DNA of 64,000 nucleotides, from contig NZ_BMRZ01000022.1 of the NCBI RefSeq assembly GCF_014648895.1, positions 52,993 through 116,992 of the forward strand, read 5' to 3'. How positions within the stretch are numbered: position 1 is the stretch's first letter; each line of letters starts with the position of its first letter. The position numbers and the translations under genes were made by a program. The notes below the pieces were generated by a model. The model had not been told where the DNA came from and did no database searches. It saw only the letters and a program-made list of their open reading frames with translations. This document shows, in pieces, positions 16,700 to 25,350 of the stretch. The DNA comes from Streptomyces tanashiensis (GTDB lineage Bacteria; Actinomycetota; Actinomycetes; Streptomycetales; Streptomycetaceae).

Positions 16700-18210
16700 A
16701 CCACCGGCCCGCACGCCGAGCCCGCCGCGCCTCAGCTTCCCCACTGTTCACGCCCCACACCACCGACCGCGCCAGCCGAAGGGCGGCACGTCGGCTGCTC
16801 GCCGAGGCCACCGCCAAGGCCCGCGCCGAAGCGAACTCACACCCTGCTGGCACCGAGCCCGCCGAGCAGACGATGCCGTCTCCGCTCTATTCGCCGAGCG
16901 GGCGTCCGGGCCTAGCTTCCGCCCGTGGCGGGAAGCTGAAGCTGCCGGCGCACCGCATGACCACTGCCACCGCGTCCGGGGCGTATCCGTTCCTTGCCGA
17001 GGGCGGTCTCGGCGCCGAGGGCATCTACATCGGCCGTGACGTCCACGCCGAAGCCTCCTTCGTATTCGACCCGTTCGCCCTTTACGGCCGCGTCGAAGGC
17101 TTCACCAACCCGAATGTTCTTCTCGCCGGCGTGATCGGCCAGGGCAAAAGCGCCCTGGCGAAGAGCTTCGCGCTCCGGTCGGTCGCTTTCGGCTATGGGG
17201 TCTACGTCCCGTGTGATCCCAAGGGGGAGTGGACGGCTGTCGCCAACGCGCTCGGCGGCACGTCCGTCGCCCTCGGCCCGGGTCTGCCGGGCAGGCTCAA
17301 TCCCCTCGATCCCGCTCCCAGACCGGTCTCCGTCCCGGAAGCGGACTGGGCAGGCGAGATCCGCAAGCGCCGCCTGCTCCTGCTCGGCTCGCTGGCACGC
17401 ACAGTCCTGGGGCGGGACCTGCTGCCGATGGAGCACACCGCGCTGGATGTCGCCCTCGACGCCGTCGTAGCGCGAGCCGCCGCCATCGGACGATCCCCGC
17501 TACTCGGCGACGTCGCCGCCTCCCTCAACAATCCCGACCAACTCGACCACGTGGCGGGAACGATGTCCGGGCGTCTTGGGGAAGCAGCGCGCGACCTCGC
17601 TCACGCCATGCGCCGCCTCGTCCACGGCGATCTGGCCGGCATGTTCGACGCCCCGTCCACCGTGGTCTTCGACCCGAACAGTCCGATGCTCACCATCGAC
17701 CTGTCCCAGCTCGGCGGATCCGGCGACGACACCGCACTCGTCCTGGCCATGACCTGCGCCTCCGCCTGGATGGAATCCGCCCTCACCGACCCGCACGGCG
17801 GCAGGCGGTGGATCATCTACGACGAGGCGTGGCGTCTCATGCGTCACCCCGGGCTGCTCCAGCGCATGCAGTCCCAGTGGAAGCTGAGCCGCGGCCTCGG
17901 CATCGCCAACCTGATGGTGATCCACCGGCTTTCCGACCTGCTGGCCGCAGGCGACGCCGGATCCCAGGGCCGCGCACTCGCGGAGGGGCTCCTGGCCGAC
18001 TGCTCCACCCGCATCATCTACCGCCAGGAAGCCGACCAACTCCACGCAGCCGCTTCCCTGCTGGGCCTGACCAGTGTCGAGACCGAAGCCATCGCCCACC
18101 TCAACCGCGGGCGCGGCCTGTGGAAGGTCGCCGGCAGGAGCTTCATCGTGCAGCACCTCCTACACCCCCATGAACGGGCCTTGTTCGACACCGACGCCCG
18201 CATGCACTGA
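16696..18210 (+). CDS. VirB4-type T4SS ATPase
   Basis: A 504-residue ATPase. Walker A is GVIGQGKS at residues 145-152 and Walker B is IIYDEAWRL with Asp376-Glu377. The segment RGLGIANLMVIHRLSDL (about 400-415) matches the arginine-rich region of VirB4/TraC/TrbE ATPases. It lacks the usual large N-terminal domain, which is supplied by the SCO6880-type protein encoded two genes upstream. It would power assembly of the conjugation channel at the membrane. It is coupled to the preceding gene by an ATGA-type overlap. Residues 1-75 are basic and variable. Confidence 0.88.
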   Translation: MNHRPARRARRASASPLFTPHTTDRASRRAARRLLAEATAKARAEANSHPAGTEPAEQTMPSPLYSPSGRPGLASARGGKLKLPAHRMTTATASGAYPFLAEGGLGAEGIYIGRDVHAEASFVFDPFALYGRVEGFTNPNVLLAGVIGQGKSALAKSFALRSVAFGYGVYVPCDPKGEWTAVANALGGTSVALGPGLPGRLNPLDPAPRPVSVPEADWAGEIRKRRLLLLGSLARTVLGRDLLPMEHTALDVALDAVVARAAAIGRSPLLGDVAASLNNPDQLDHVAGTMSGRLGEAARDLAHAMRRLVHGDLAGMFDAPSTVVFDPNSPMLTIDLSQLGGSGDDTALVLAMTCASAWMESALTDPHGGRRWIIYDEAWRLMRHPGLLQRMQSQWKLSRGLGIANLMVIHRLSDLLAAGDAGSQGRALAEGLLADCSTRIIYRQEADQLHAAASLLGLTSVETEAIAHLNRGRGLWKVAGRSFIVQHLLHPHERALFDTDARMH

Positions 18211-18257
18211 GAACCGCCCGAGCAACACCCGCGACCACGAAGCTCCGAGGAATTCCG

Positions 18258-18686
18258 ATCACCCACGGACCCAAGTCGGCTTTCCCAGCCGACATCCCCC
18301 CAACCGAACCGGATGGCCGCTATGTCTCCGGTCGCGCCATCCTCGCCCTGACCGACCAGCTCAGGTCCTGTGCCTCGTACGAAGAAGCCGCCGCGCTCAC
18401 CGACGAGATCCTCGATCCCATCGAGGGGCTCCTCGAACGACTGCAGGAGTTCTTCGACGCAGCTGGCAACAAGGCCAAGGAAGCCGGGACCGAGGATGGG
18501 CTGGACCTGCACGACGAACTCGCGCACGCCGCCCGCCAGCTGCGCCGCATCGGCGAAGACCTGCACGTCGCGACTGACGTGATGCGCGTCCTCGTCCCGG
18601 CCCAGCCGGCCGCCCCGCCCGTACAGGCCAATGGGCTACCGCCCACGCCTTCGCCTTCGGTTTCCGTTACCGGCCGTGCGCGCTAA
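18258..18686 (+). CDS. Orphan ICE protein with non-canonical start (ATC or ATT)
   Basis: An open frame with typical high third-position GC codes for about 142 residues, but no ATG, GTG or TTG occurs near its beginning. GAGGAA at 18247-18252 stands 5 bases before an in-frame ATC (18258), and an ATT lies at 18252, so an ATC or ATT start is likely. The protein is acidic and helical (YEEAAALTDEILDPIEGLLE, LHDELAHAARQLRRIGEDLH) with a Pro-rich end. No family was recognised. It follows the VirB4 ATPase by 47 bp. Confidence 0.5.
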   Translation: MTHGPKSAFPADIPPTEPDGRYVSGRAILALTDQLRSCASYEEAAALTDEILDPIEGLLERLQEFFDAAGNKAKEAGTEDGLDLHDELAHAARQLRRIGEDLHVATDVMRVLVPAQPAAPPVQANGLPPTPSPSVSVTGRAR

Positions 18687-18796
18687 ACCCCACGCGGCGT
18701 CCTGGCTCCGGCCCGGCTCCCCCAATGCCACCGGCCATACCCCGGCCCGTTCGCCCCGCCGTTGAGCTACATCACAGTCGCGAAAGGCCCGCGCCT

Positions 18797-19258
18797 TTGG
18801 AACCTGGCACCCACTTCATCTTCGGTACCCACGACGACCACGGCTTCGTCGCCTCGTTCACCTCGTCCGTGCCCTCGCATCTGGCTCACTGGTTCCTCGT
18901 CCGCGAGCAATTCGAGCCCGTCCCCGGTGAGCCCAGGCTCTTCCGGCTCACGGATCCCGAGCACGACGGCTCGCGCCGCACTCGCCAGGCCGTACACGAC
19001 CTGCGTCGCATGGGCTACGCCGTGCACGCCGACTACCTCCTCGACCCGGCAGCCTCCGCCGACCCGCCACACCTGGCCCTTCCTCGCGGGCTGATGGAGC
19101 GCCGTAGCAGAGTCGCACAAGCCGCCGCGGCCCGCTCACCGCAGCGCTCTCCGTCGCCAGCCACGGCCCGGCCCGGCGCGCGGCTGATCCCTCAGAAGCC
19201 CGATTACGCGCCGACCGTCCACCGGACGGCGCCGTCTGGGGCAGGGCTGAGCGGATGA
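18797..19258 (+). CDS. Orphan ICE protein
   Basis: A 153-residue protein from TTG 18797 (AAAGG about 10 bases upstream); an in-frame ATG at 18725 is a less supported alternative. Residues 1-100 form a compact mixed domain (THFIFGTHDDHGFVASFTS, then HDLRRMGYAVHADYLLDPA), followed by a basic low-complexity tail. No family was recognised. The stop overlaps the next ATG by 4 bases. Several neighbours (19255-19608, 19634-20632, 22242-22988) share the same length class and style and may be functionally linked. Confidence 0.55.
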   Translation: MEPGTHFIFGTHDDHGFVASFTSSVPSHLAHWFLVREQFEPVPGEPRLFRLTDPEHDGSRRTRQAVHDLRRMGYAVHADYLLDPAASADPPHLALPRGLMERRSRVAQAAAARSPQRSPSPATARPGARLIPQKPDYAPTVHRTAPSGAGLSG

Positions 19259-19608
19259 CGCCCAGCAGCGAACCGATCTGTATTACCCGCGGACCAGGCG
19301 GTCAGGTCGAGGTGGACGGCGGGCCCGTCGACTCCTTCGCCGCGGCAGTCCTGCGAAGGGCCGGATTCCTCTTCGAACCGTCCCTTCGCGGGCCCTGGGT
19401 CCGACTGCCGTTCGACATGGGCGAGGAATGGGAGAACGAGCACGCGACCTGGGCCGCCGCCATGCTGAGCACCGCCAGGTATCACGTGGAACTCGACCCG
19501 GCGCTGCACGTGTCGCTCCCTGGCGCCACACCAACAGGTCGCCGTACCGCGATGACGAAGACCCACCGGCCGTCGCCCCTCATCGCAGCCCACCGCCCCC
19601 GCCGTTGA
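19255..19608 (+). CDS. Orphan ICE protein
   Basis: A 117-residue protein whose ATG overlaps the previous stop. It contains VDGGPVDSFAAAVLRRAGFL and WVRLPFDMGEEWENEHATWA. A similar phrase (GHGWAEAALTVAGFPK) appears early in the next protein, so the two may share a small domain concerned with the same ligand or partner. The tail is basic (AAHRPRR). Function unknown. Confidence 0.55.
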   Translation: MTPSSEPICITRGPGGQVEVDGGPVDSFAAAVLRRAGFLFEPSLRGPWVRLPFDMGEEWENEHATWAAAMLSTARYHVELDPALHVSLPGATPTGRRTAMTKTHRPSPLIAAHRPRR

Positions 19609-19633
19609 CCGCCCGCCCAAGGAGACCGCGACC

Positions 19634-20632
19634 CTGACTTCCGTCGCCACCGTCACGCTTCATCTCAGCGGGCAAGACACCATCGTCGGCCTGGCCGACG
19701 GAGACGGCCACGGGTGGGCCGAAGCCGCCCTCACCGTCGCGGGCTTCCCCAAGGATGCCGACGGTCTGCACCGCCTTCCACTGGGCGCCCCCGACAAGGC
19801 GCGCGCCTGCCTGAGCAGCCTCCATCAGGCCGCGTCGAACCTCCACGTAAAGGTCGTCACCAGCCCGCACCAGTTCCTCGGTGACATCGCCTTCGGGGTG
19901 GCCGCCCACCTGCCCGGCGCCTGGGAGACCACCATCGAGCAGTTCCCGCAGAAATCGAATCAGGACGGCCTCGCCTCCTGGCTCTGGAACACGGGACCTC
20001 TGCTAGCCACGATGACGGACTACCGCGTGCCCTGTGCCGCGATACTCCGTGACGGCGCCGGCACCGAGCTGCTGCTGGCCCAGCGTCCATGGGACGGCCA
20101 GTACCTGGCCGGGGCGCTCCTCCCGAGCCCCGACCACCTCAACGTCACCGCTCCGGCTCCCCGCTGTGTCGCCGCGCGGACCGTCGCCGACCTCGCGGCC
20201 AAGATCGATGCTTCTCTTCTGCCCGAGTACGAGAATGCCGTGCTCCGCTCGCGGCTGGCAGAAGCCGAGGAGGACCTGCGCTGGGTGGGGAACCTCGAAC
20301 CCGGTACCGGCGCCGACAGCGACCTCGGCGCCGCACTCGACAGATTCCTGATGCACGCGCCGTCCGTCATCGACCTTCTGCGCCGTACGAAAGGCCCGTC
20401 CTTTTCCGCCGACCGCGCTGCCCTCGTGGACCGCGTCGAAGCCAGCCTCGGCGCGGCCACTGCGGGCGAGGGTGTTGACGCCATGGCCGTCTGGCTCGAA
20501 GACGGCCCGGACCTTATCGAACTGGCCCGCATCGCCGCCGCCCGGCCGGCCGCCGGTACGCAAGGGGACGTCATGACTCCCGTCGTTCCTCCGCCACCCG
20601 CAGCCGCGAGCGGTGTGGTCCGCCGCCGCTGA
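19634..20632 (+). CDS. Orphan ICE protein, probable CTG start
   Basis: The coding frame extends well upstream of the first GTG (19898). AAGGAG lies about 10 bases before an in-frame CTG at 19634, giving 332 residues. The N-terminal 80 residues (TSVATVTLHLSGQDTIVGLA, then GHGWAEAALTVAGFP) resemble the preceding protein. The middle and end are helical and acidic, and the tail ends in GVVRRR. No enzyme motif was found. With its neighbours it forms a block of accessory transfer genes between the ATPase and the coupling protein. Confidence 0.6.
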   Translation: MTSVATVTLHLSGQDTIVGLADGDGHGWAEAALTVAGFPKDADGLHRLPLGAPDKARACLSSLHQAASNLHVKVVTSPHQFLGDIAFGVAAHLPGAWETTIEQFPQKSNQDGLASWLWNTGPLLATMTDYRVPCAAILRDGAGTELLLAQRPWDGQYLAGALLPSPDHLNVTAPAPRCVAARTVADLAAKIDASLLPEYENAVLRSRLAEAEEDLRWVGNLEPGTGADSDLGAALDRFLMHAPSVIDLLRRTKGPSFSADRAALVDRVEASLGAATAGEGVDAMAVWLEDGPDLIELARIAAARPAAGTQGDVMTPVVPPPPAAASGVVRRR

Positions 20633-20786
20633 CGAGTGCCCCTGATTCCCACCGGTCCTCGCCCATGCCGAACACCGCACCCCGCGTGGCCGACAGCGCC
20701 CGCACGCGGCGCAGGGCGTCGCACGCGCTTCGCCCCACCTATCTGCACAACTGACGTCTTGCAAAACAGACTTGAGGAGAGAACCT

Positions 20787-21284
20787 ATGGCTGTTCGCAC
20801 GAAGTGGAACGTCGATCACCATTGCGGTCACCAGGTCATACACGATCTGTCGGACCGTCCGGCCGACCGGCGAGCGGGCTTCGCTCGATGGCTTGCCGGC
20901 ACTGACTGCACGGACTGCTGGAAGGAGGCCCGTGACGCCAACGCCACGTCCAAGGAGCAGTGGCTGGCCACCAAGCGCGCCGAAGAGCAGCAGGCCGCCA
21001 CTGAATGGAGTCGAAGGTTCGACATGCCGCCTCTGGAAGGGGCCCAGCGAGCCCTGGCCTGGGGAGAGCGCTCCCGCCACCAGCTGATGACTGCCGCGCA
21101 CACCGCACTCGTCGTCGAGGGCACGTGGGACGAGGCCGACTGGACGGAGCTGGAGGAGAAGGCGCGCACGATCACCCGGGCGGGATGGTGGATAGACCAG
21201 CGCGACGCGGAGGGCGCTGACCTGCTCGAACTCCTCGAGGCCGCAGCCGACGACGACCGAGGAACGGAGAACCCGTTCCGATGA
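20787..21284 (+). CDS. Small protein with Cys/His zinc-finger-like motif
   Basis: A 165-residue protein from ATG 20787 (TGAGGAGAG upstream). Near the N-terminus it has HHCGHQVIHDL and, about 30 residues later, CTDCWKEA. This gives a C-H...C-x2-C pattern that could bind zinc and resembles finger segments seen in other actinomycete mobile-element proteins. The remainder is helical and acidic, with several Trp residues (WTELEEKARTITRAGWWIDQ). A nucleic-acid or protein contact role is likely but unproven. The stop overlaps an in-frame ATG for the next ORF. Confidence 0.6.
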   Translation: MAVRTKWNVDHHCGHQVIHDLSDRPADRRAGFARWLAGTDCTDCWKEARDANATSKEQWLATKRAEEQQAATEWSRRFDMPPLEGAQRALAWGERSRHQLMTAAHTALVVEGTWDEADWTELEEKARTITRAGWWIDQRDAEGADLLELLEAAADDDRGTENPFR

Positions 21285-21288
21285 CAGC

Positions 21289-21351
21289 GGCGAAATATAG
21301 GAGCCGATCGCCGGTTGGCCAAACCGGCGATCCTCCGGACCCTTGTTCCTC
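21289..21351 (+). promoter_or_regulatory. ICE palindromic control element, copy 2
   Basis: GGCGAAATATAG, then a palindrome centred on CCGGTTGGCCAAACCGG (21309-21329), then ATCCTCCGGACCCTTGTTCC. About 50 of 63 bases agree with the minus-strand sequence of copy 1. The next GTG (21386) is 35 bp downstream, so the element is placed like a promoter/operator or leader for the genes from 21386 onward. Confidence 0.6.
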
Positions 21352-21385
21352 ACACCGCCGCCCGCACCGTTGCGAAGGACCCCGC

Positions 21386-21817
21386 GTGACCGATCCCAGC
21401 CCGCCCCCACGCACCCCGGTACTCGCGCCGACTCCCGACCCAATCACCCCGGAACGGGACGTGACACACCGGCACTTCCAGGCCGGTGAGCAGGTCGTCG
21501 TCCTCAAAGGCGTGGCTGACGGGGATCTCTGGGGTGACGCGATGCGTATCGTCGCGCCGTCCTGGCACACTCCGACCGACGAGGACGGGTGGCGGCTGCG
21601 CGATGCGACCGGCGGCCGGCAGTCGTACATCACCGCCCACCCCCGGTACATGGTCCACCTCTCACGCCGGTGCCCGGACTGCCTGGTCTACCTGCGTGCT
21701 CTGGAGGACCACCTCCTGCCGAGGCATCCCTCCCCCGCCCTGATCGACTGCGACTGGTACAAGACCACCGAGCTGAACCAGCTCGTCCACGTCAACGACG
21801 CCCGGGACGGTCGGTGA
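21386..21817 (+). CDS. Orphan ICE protein with CxxC
   Basis: A 143-residue protein from GTG 21386 with GAAGGA 8 bases upstream; a longer version from ATG 21281 would run through the palindromic element and is less likely. Residues 35-85 form a beta-rich domain (FQAGEQVVVLKGVADGDLWG, then WRLRDATGGRQSYIT), followed by SRRCPDCLVYLRALEDHLLP, a Cys pair that could bind metal. Function unknown. The element directly upstream suggests regulation in common with the SH3-like gene and xis/int. Confidence 0.55.
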   Translation: MTDPSPPPRTPVLAPTPDPITPERDVTHRHFQAGEQVVVLKGVADGDLWGDAMRIVAPSWHTPTDEDGWRLRDATGGRQSYITAHPRYMVHLSRRCPDCLVYLRALEDHLLPRHPSPALIDCDWYKTTELNQLVHVNDARDGR

Positions 21818-22216
21818 TCCCCCGCGCCAACGAGCGTGCTCTGTACGCCTCCCAGCCCCTCTCCGCAGCGCTCGACCGTCTAGCCGCGAGGATCTGACCG
21901 AGCACGCCGTAACTGCCGCCCAGCCCTGACCTGGCACCTGCGAGCGGTACGGCCCCACAGCTCGCCGGGCTCCTGAGCGAGCTGGCCGACGAGGAGGCCG
22001 AGCGGCTGGCCACGGTCCGACCTCGCCCACTCCCTCATCAACCCGGCGGACCGGCACGAGCGCCAACCCACCCGGCAGAAGCGCGCCGCCGAATCGGCCT
22101 CGGACGAAACCGGAGCCTTCGCGGTCTGCGCCCGCCCACCACCGTCCCGGATCGCCGCCGCACCCCGTCCCGTCACCGCTGCTCCTCCCTCAGCCCTTGC
22201 CGGCCGCAGGCGGTGA
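21814..22216 (+). pseudogene. Decayed orphan ICE gene
   Basis: GTG at 21814 overlaps the previous stop and opens a 27-codon frame that stops at 21897. Coding-looking sequence then continues in other frames (LAGLLSELADEEAERLATVR, then LAHSLINPADRHER, and on to a basic end ALAGRRR with TGA at 22214). At least two frame changes would be needed to read it as one protein. It is followed, as expected for a gene in this row, by the ribosome site of the next gene. Confidence 0.4.
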
Positions 22217-22241
22217 CTTCCACCGCTCTCTTGAGGAGACC

Positions 22242-22988
22242 ATGCACGACCCCGACGACTCCCTCGCCTCGTTCGCCTCCGTTCTCGCCGGCGAACTGCC
22301 CGGAAAGTGGACCAGCAAGTACCACCCCGACCACGGAGGCGACGCCGACTACGACGACCTCACCGTCGATCTGTGGGACATGGATCTGGTCGCCGAGACG
22401 ACGGCCACGTACGTCGTCGACCACTGTGCTGTCGTGACCCGCAACGACGGCACCCGGCTGTTCGTGATGGACCGCAAGGGCCACGACGAAGGCTTCCTCA
22501 TCGCCGCCATGGCCCCGGGCGACCTCCCCGTCGCCGCGTTCCAAGGTGTCCGGGAACCTGACGGCATCGCCGTGCCCGAGGATCCCTTCCGCGCAGCCGA
22601 GGACGTCAGCCTCAGCCTGCTGCCCCGTTATGAAAAGGCCCTCGCCCAGGTGCGGCACAACGCCTCCCGCCTCGCCTCCGCGCCGTCCCACGGTCCGCAC
22701 GTGTTGATGACCTGGTCCGGCGACGCCCTCGTCGTCACCCCGCCCGAGCGGCCTGACATCGTCGGCGTCCTTGCCGACCACGGCTTCATCCGCGACGCGG
22801 ACAAGGGCCTGCTCGTGCTCGCCGGCGATGACTCGTCCCGGCAGGCGGCGTCCGTACGAGCCGCCGGTAGCCGACTGGCCGAGCTCGGCATCGGTGTCGT
22901 CCTGCGGCAGTCGACGCGCCCCACCCTGGGCACTACGGCCCCCCGGCCCGCCTCCCCACAGACGCCGGCCCCGCAGCGCAGCCGGTGA
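22242..22988 (+). CDS. Orphan ICE protein
   Basis: A 248-residue protein from ATG 22242 with TGAGGAG upstream. The first 110 residues are strongly acidic (YDDLTVDLWDMDLVAETTAT) and contain a beta-rich core (VVTRNDGTRLFVMDRKGHDE). Later comes PHVLMTWSGDALVVTPPERP. It looks like a two-domain soluble protein, with no family recognised and a basic end (APQRSR). It is part of the accessory block between the VirB4 and VirD4 genes. Confidence 0.55.
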   Translation: MHDPDDSLASFASVLAGELPGKWTSKYHPDHGGDADYDDLTVDLWDMDLVAETTATYVVDHCAVVTRNDGTRLFVMDRKGHDEGFLIAAMAPGDLPVAAFQGVREPDGIAVPEDPFRAAEDVSLSLLPRYEKALAQVRHNASRLASAPSHGPHVLMTWSGDALVVTPPERPDIVGVLADHGFIRDADKGLLVLAGDDSSRQAASVRAAGSRLAELGIGVVLRQSTRPTLGTTAPRPASPQTPAPQRSR

Positions 22989-23221
22989 CGCGTCCCGGCT
23001 CACCCAAACCCCGTCGTCCTCTTCTTGGAGTCCCCGTCAGCCTCTCAGCACGTACCTCTCCGTCCCTCACTGCGACCCGCAGGCCCCGCCTCGCCGCCAT
23101 TGTGATCCGCCGCTACCTGCACGCCTGCGTGCTCGGCGACCCCGAGCGGCCCACGCCGCTGGCTGGCGGGCGTCCCGAGGCCGCCCTCGACGAATCTCGC
23201 CGCCTCGCGCAGGCCGGCTGA
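22985..23221 (+). CDS. Small basic ORF, doubtful start
   Basis: A 78-codon frame whose GTG overlaps the previous stop. The last 45 residues (IVIRRYLHACVLGDPERPTP, then EAALDESRRLAQAG) look like real protein. The first 30 are low-complexity and may be untranslated, with an internal GTG at about 23101 as an alternative start. Function unknown. Confidence 0.35.
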   Translation: MTRPGSPKPRRPLLGVPVSLSARTSPSLTATRRPRLAAIVIRRYLHACVLGDPERPTPLAGGRPEAALDESRRLAQAG

Positions 23222-23252
23222 CCACTCCGCACCGCCCCGTCCCGGGAGACCC

Positions 23253-23642
23253 ATGCACGACCCGACGCCCTACCCGATCCGCTTGGCCGACAGCATCGCC
23301 ATCCAGCTCGGACAGCTCAGCGAACACCTCGCACAAGCCTCACCCCAGCACGCCGCCCAGATCCTCGGCCAGGTCCTCGACTTCGACCACGGGATCCTGG
23401 GACGGATCACCGGTCTGATGAGCACCGGGTCGCAGTTCGCCAAGACGCACTCCGAGCGGGGCATTCTGCCGCCCGAAGTGTGGCTCGCCGTCGGCCGCGC
23501 CGCGAACGAGTTGGACACCGTCGGCCGTGACCTGGACGAGCACGCCGGCACCCTCCGCGCCCTCGCCGAAGTCCCCGGGTCCGCCCGGTCGGCGTCGCCG
23601 GCACCGGTGGCATCCGCTCTGGTCGTGCGGCGGCGTCGATGA
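23253..23642 (+). CDS. Orphan ICE protein, helical, basic tail
   Basis: A 129-residue protein from ATG 23253. Residues 8-100 are amphipathic helices (IQLGQLSEHLAQASPQHAAQ, then EVWLAVGRAANELDTVGRDL). It ends in ALVVRRRR, nearly the same ending as the protein at 19634-20632 (GVVRRR). The stop overlaps the DUF317 start by 4 bases. No family was recognised. Confidence 0.55.
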   Translation: MHDPTPYPIRLADSIAIQLGQLSEHLAQASPQHAAQILGQVLDFDHGILGRITGLMSTGSQFAKTHSERGILPPEVWLAVGRAANELDTVGRDLDEHAGTLRALAEVPGSARSASPAPVASALVVRRRR

Positions 23643-24451
23643 GCAAGAAGCAGCATCCCGGCTGGGGAGCGAGCGAGCAGGCCGAGCAGCACTACCTGGT
23701 CGAGCCACGCCACCTCGCCGGAGGCGGAGACATCCGGCACGTCTCGGAGTTCCTCCGCGCCGCCGGATGGACCGACCAGTCCCGGACCGGCGGGCCGCTG
23801 GTGTTCGACAGCCCGGACCGTATGGTCCGCGTCGCCTATGACCCCTTCGTCCGGCCGGGTGGCTGGACGATCGCTGGCAAGGCCGACGGCTATGAGCCGG
23901 AGTGGCACGTCACCTTCACCCCGCAGACCCCCGTGGAAATCGTCGCCGGATTCACCGACGCCCTCACCAAGTCGCGTTCCGCGCACGCCCCCAACCCCTG
24001 GGCGCCGCTCCAACAGCACGGCTGGGAGACCGAGCGGGCCCAGCACTTCACCGCGGTCAGCCCGGACCGGAACGCATGGTTGCAGTTCCATCAGACCGGC
24101 GAGGGCCAGGCCCACTGGTGGGCAGGCGCCCGGACAGAGCACGGTCGGACCTGGGACGCCGTGCTCACCCCGAGCACACCAATGCAGCTGATCGAGGCGT
24201 TCTCAGCCGCGCTGGCCGACCCACAGCCGGTGATGCGCCCCCGCGGAAACATCCCGCCCTCCCGGTGGATCCGCACGACCTCGGTGTCGGTGCGGCCCTC
24301 GGAGCTCGGCGCGTGGCAGCAGGCCCGGATCACCGCCGCCCGCGCCGCGACCTGGGCCCGCAACTCCTGGGCCTCCTCCAGACCCCGCACCAGTACCCCC
24401 ACACCCCGTCCGTACGCCACGGCGGCCGGCGCAGCCCGTGCAGGTGGTTGA
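23639..24451 (+). CDS. DUF317 domain protein
   Basis: A 270-residue relative of the proteins at 396-1265 and 25947-26708. After YLVEPRHLAGGGD it has two DUF317-type repeats, each ending in a phrase like TPVEIVAGFTDALTK and TPMQLIEAFSAALADP. The repeat spacing of about 85 residues is regular. The ATG overlaps the previous stop. Function unknown; the presence of three copies in one ICE suggests related but distinct partners. Confidence 0.75.
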   Translation: MSKKQHPGWGASEQAEQHYLVEPRHLAGGGDIRHVSEFLRAAGWTDQSRTGGPLVFDSPDRMVRVAYDPFVRPGGWTIAGKADGYEPEWHVTFTPQTPVEIVAGFTDALTKSRSAHAPNPWAPLQQHGWETERAQHFTAVSPDRNAWLQFHQTGEGQAHWWAGARTEHGRTWDAVLTPSTPMQLIEAFSAALADPQPVMRPRGNIPPSRWIRTTSVSVRPSELGAWQQARITAARAATWARNSWASSRPRTSTPTPRPYATAAGAARAGG

Positions 24452-24545
24452 CCGCTGGGTGGATTGGCCCTCACGGCCTTACGGAGGACCAGACAAGCTC
24501 GGCTCAGGGTCGAGCCCGCCATCTGGCCGACCCCGGCAACCGGCG

Positions 24546-25148
24546 TCACAGACCGAAGGCGCCACCTTCGATGAGGATGAGCAGGCCGATGGTGATCAGG
24601 ACCAACGGCAGCAGGATGTGTCCCCATCGGGCGAGGGCCTTGGCGATGACCGGTCGGGTGGCGAAGAACCGGCCGGCGAAGCACCACACCGCCACCAGGA
24701 CGAGGAACACCGCGGCGTACACGCTCATCCCACCGACGCCGGCCGTGGCGAACACCGGAACGTAGACACCGATGTTGTCGCCGCCGTTGGCGAAAGTGAC
24801 CGCGGCGACCTCCAGCGCGCCGGGCCCGCCTTCCTTGGCCGGCGTCTCCTCCTCGTCGTCACCGCTGCGGTGGTCTTTCCACGCCTGCCAGGCGGCCTTG
24901 AGGCCGAGTGCGAGGGGCAGCAGACCGAGATAGGGGATGGCCGATTCGGGCAGGAACGTGGCGCCGAACGCTGCGGCCACCGCGACCGCGAGGATCGCGA
25001 CGAAGCCCAGGTACTGGCCCAGCACGATCCGGCGAGCAGCGCCGGGGTGCCCGGCGCCCTGGGCGAAGAACAGCGCCAGGATGAGGATGTCGTCGATGTT
25101 GGTTACCGCGAACAGCCCGGCCGCCTGCCCGATGATGCCCAGGTCCAC
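24546..25148 (-). CDS. cadD: CadD-family cation transporter
   Basis: A 200-residue membrane protein with about 5-6 TM segments, opening with GIIGQAAGLFAVTNIDDILI. The Asp pair in TNIDDILIL and the NGGDN segment (TFANGGDNIGVYVPVFA) are hallmarks of the CadD/LysE-related cadmium-resistance family. The start GTG at 25148 has GGGAGAG upstream. It is the only gene in this part on the minus strand, so it interrupts the transfer block as a cargo insertion. It is likely an exporter of cadmium or a related divalent metal. Confidence 0.75.
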   Translation of the reverse strand: MDLGIIGQAAGLFAVTNIDDILILALFFAQGAGHPGAARRIVLGQYLGFVAILAVAVAAAFGATFLPESAIPYLGLLPLALGLKAAWQAWKDHRSGDDEEETPAKEGGPGALEVAAVTFANGGDNIGVYVPVFATAGVGGMSVYAAVFLVLVAVWCFAGRFFATRPVIAKALARWGHILLPLVLITIGLLILIEGGAFGL

Positions 25149-25350
25149 GAGTACAGCTCTCCCATCGATGGTGGATGACCCTGGGACGCTACCGAAAGCC
25201 CCCGCCCTACTCTCCCGAGGGGACGCCACGGAGCGCCGACTCCCGTACTGCCCTTCTCGCGAGCACCGCAGCAGCGCCGCCCGTCGACGCACCCCCACGG
25301 CCCACTCGTAGCCACTAGATCGTCACCCCGACCCCACAGGAGGTCCTGTC

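Noticed and set aside
20787..20870. HHCGHQVIH as a possible relaxase HUH motif
   Set aside because: The following CTDCW pair and the small protein size fit a zinc finger better, and no catalytic Tyr region of a relaxase is seen.
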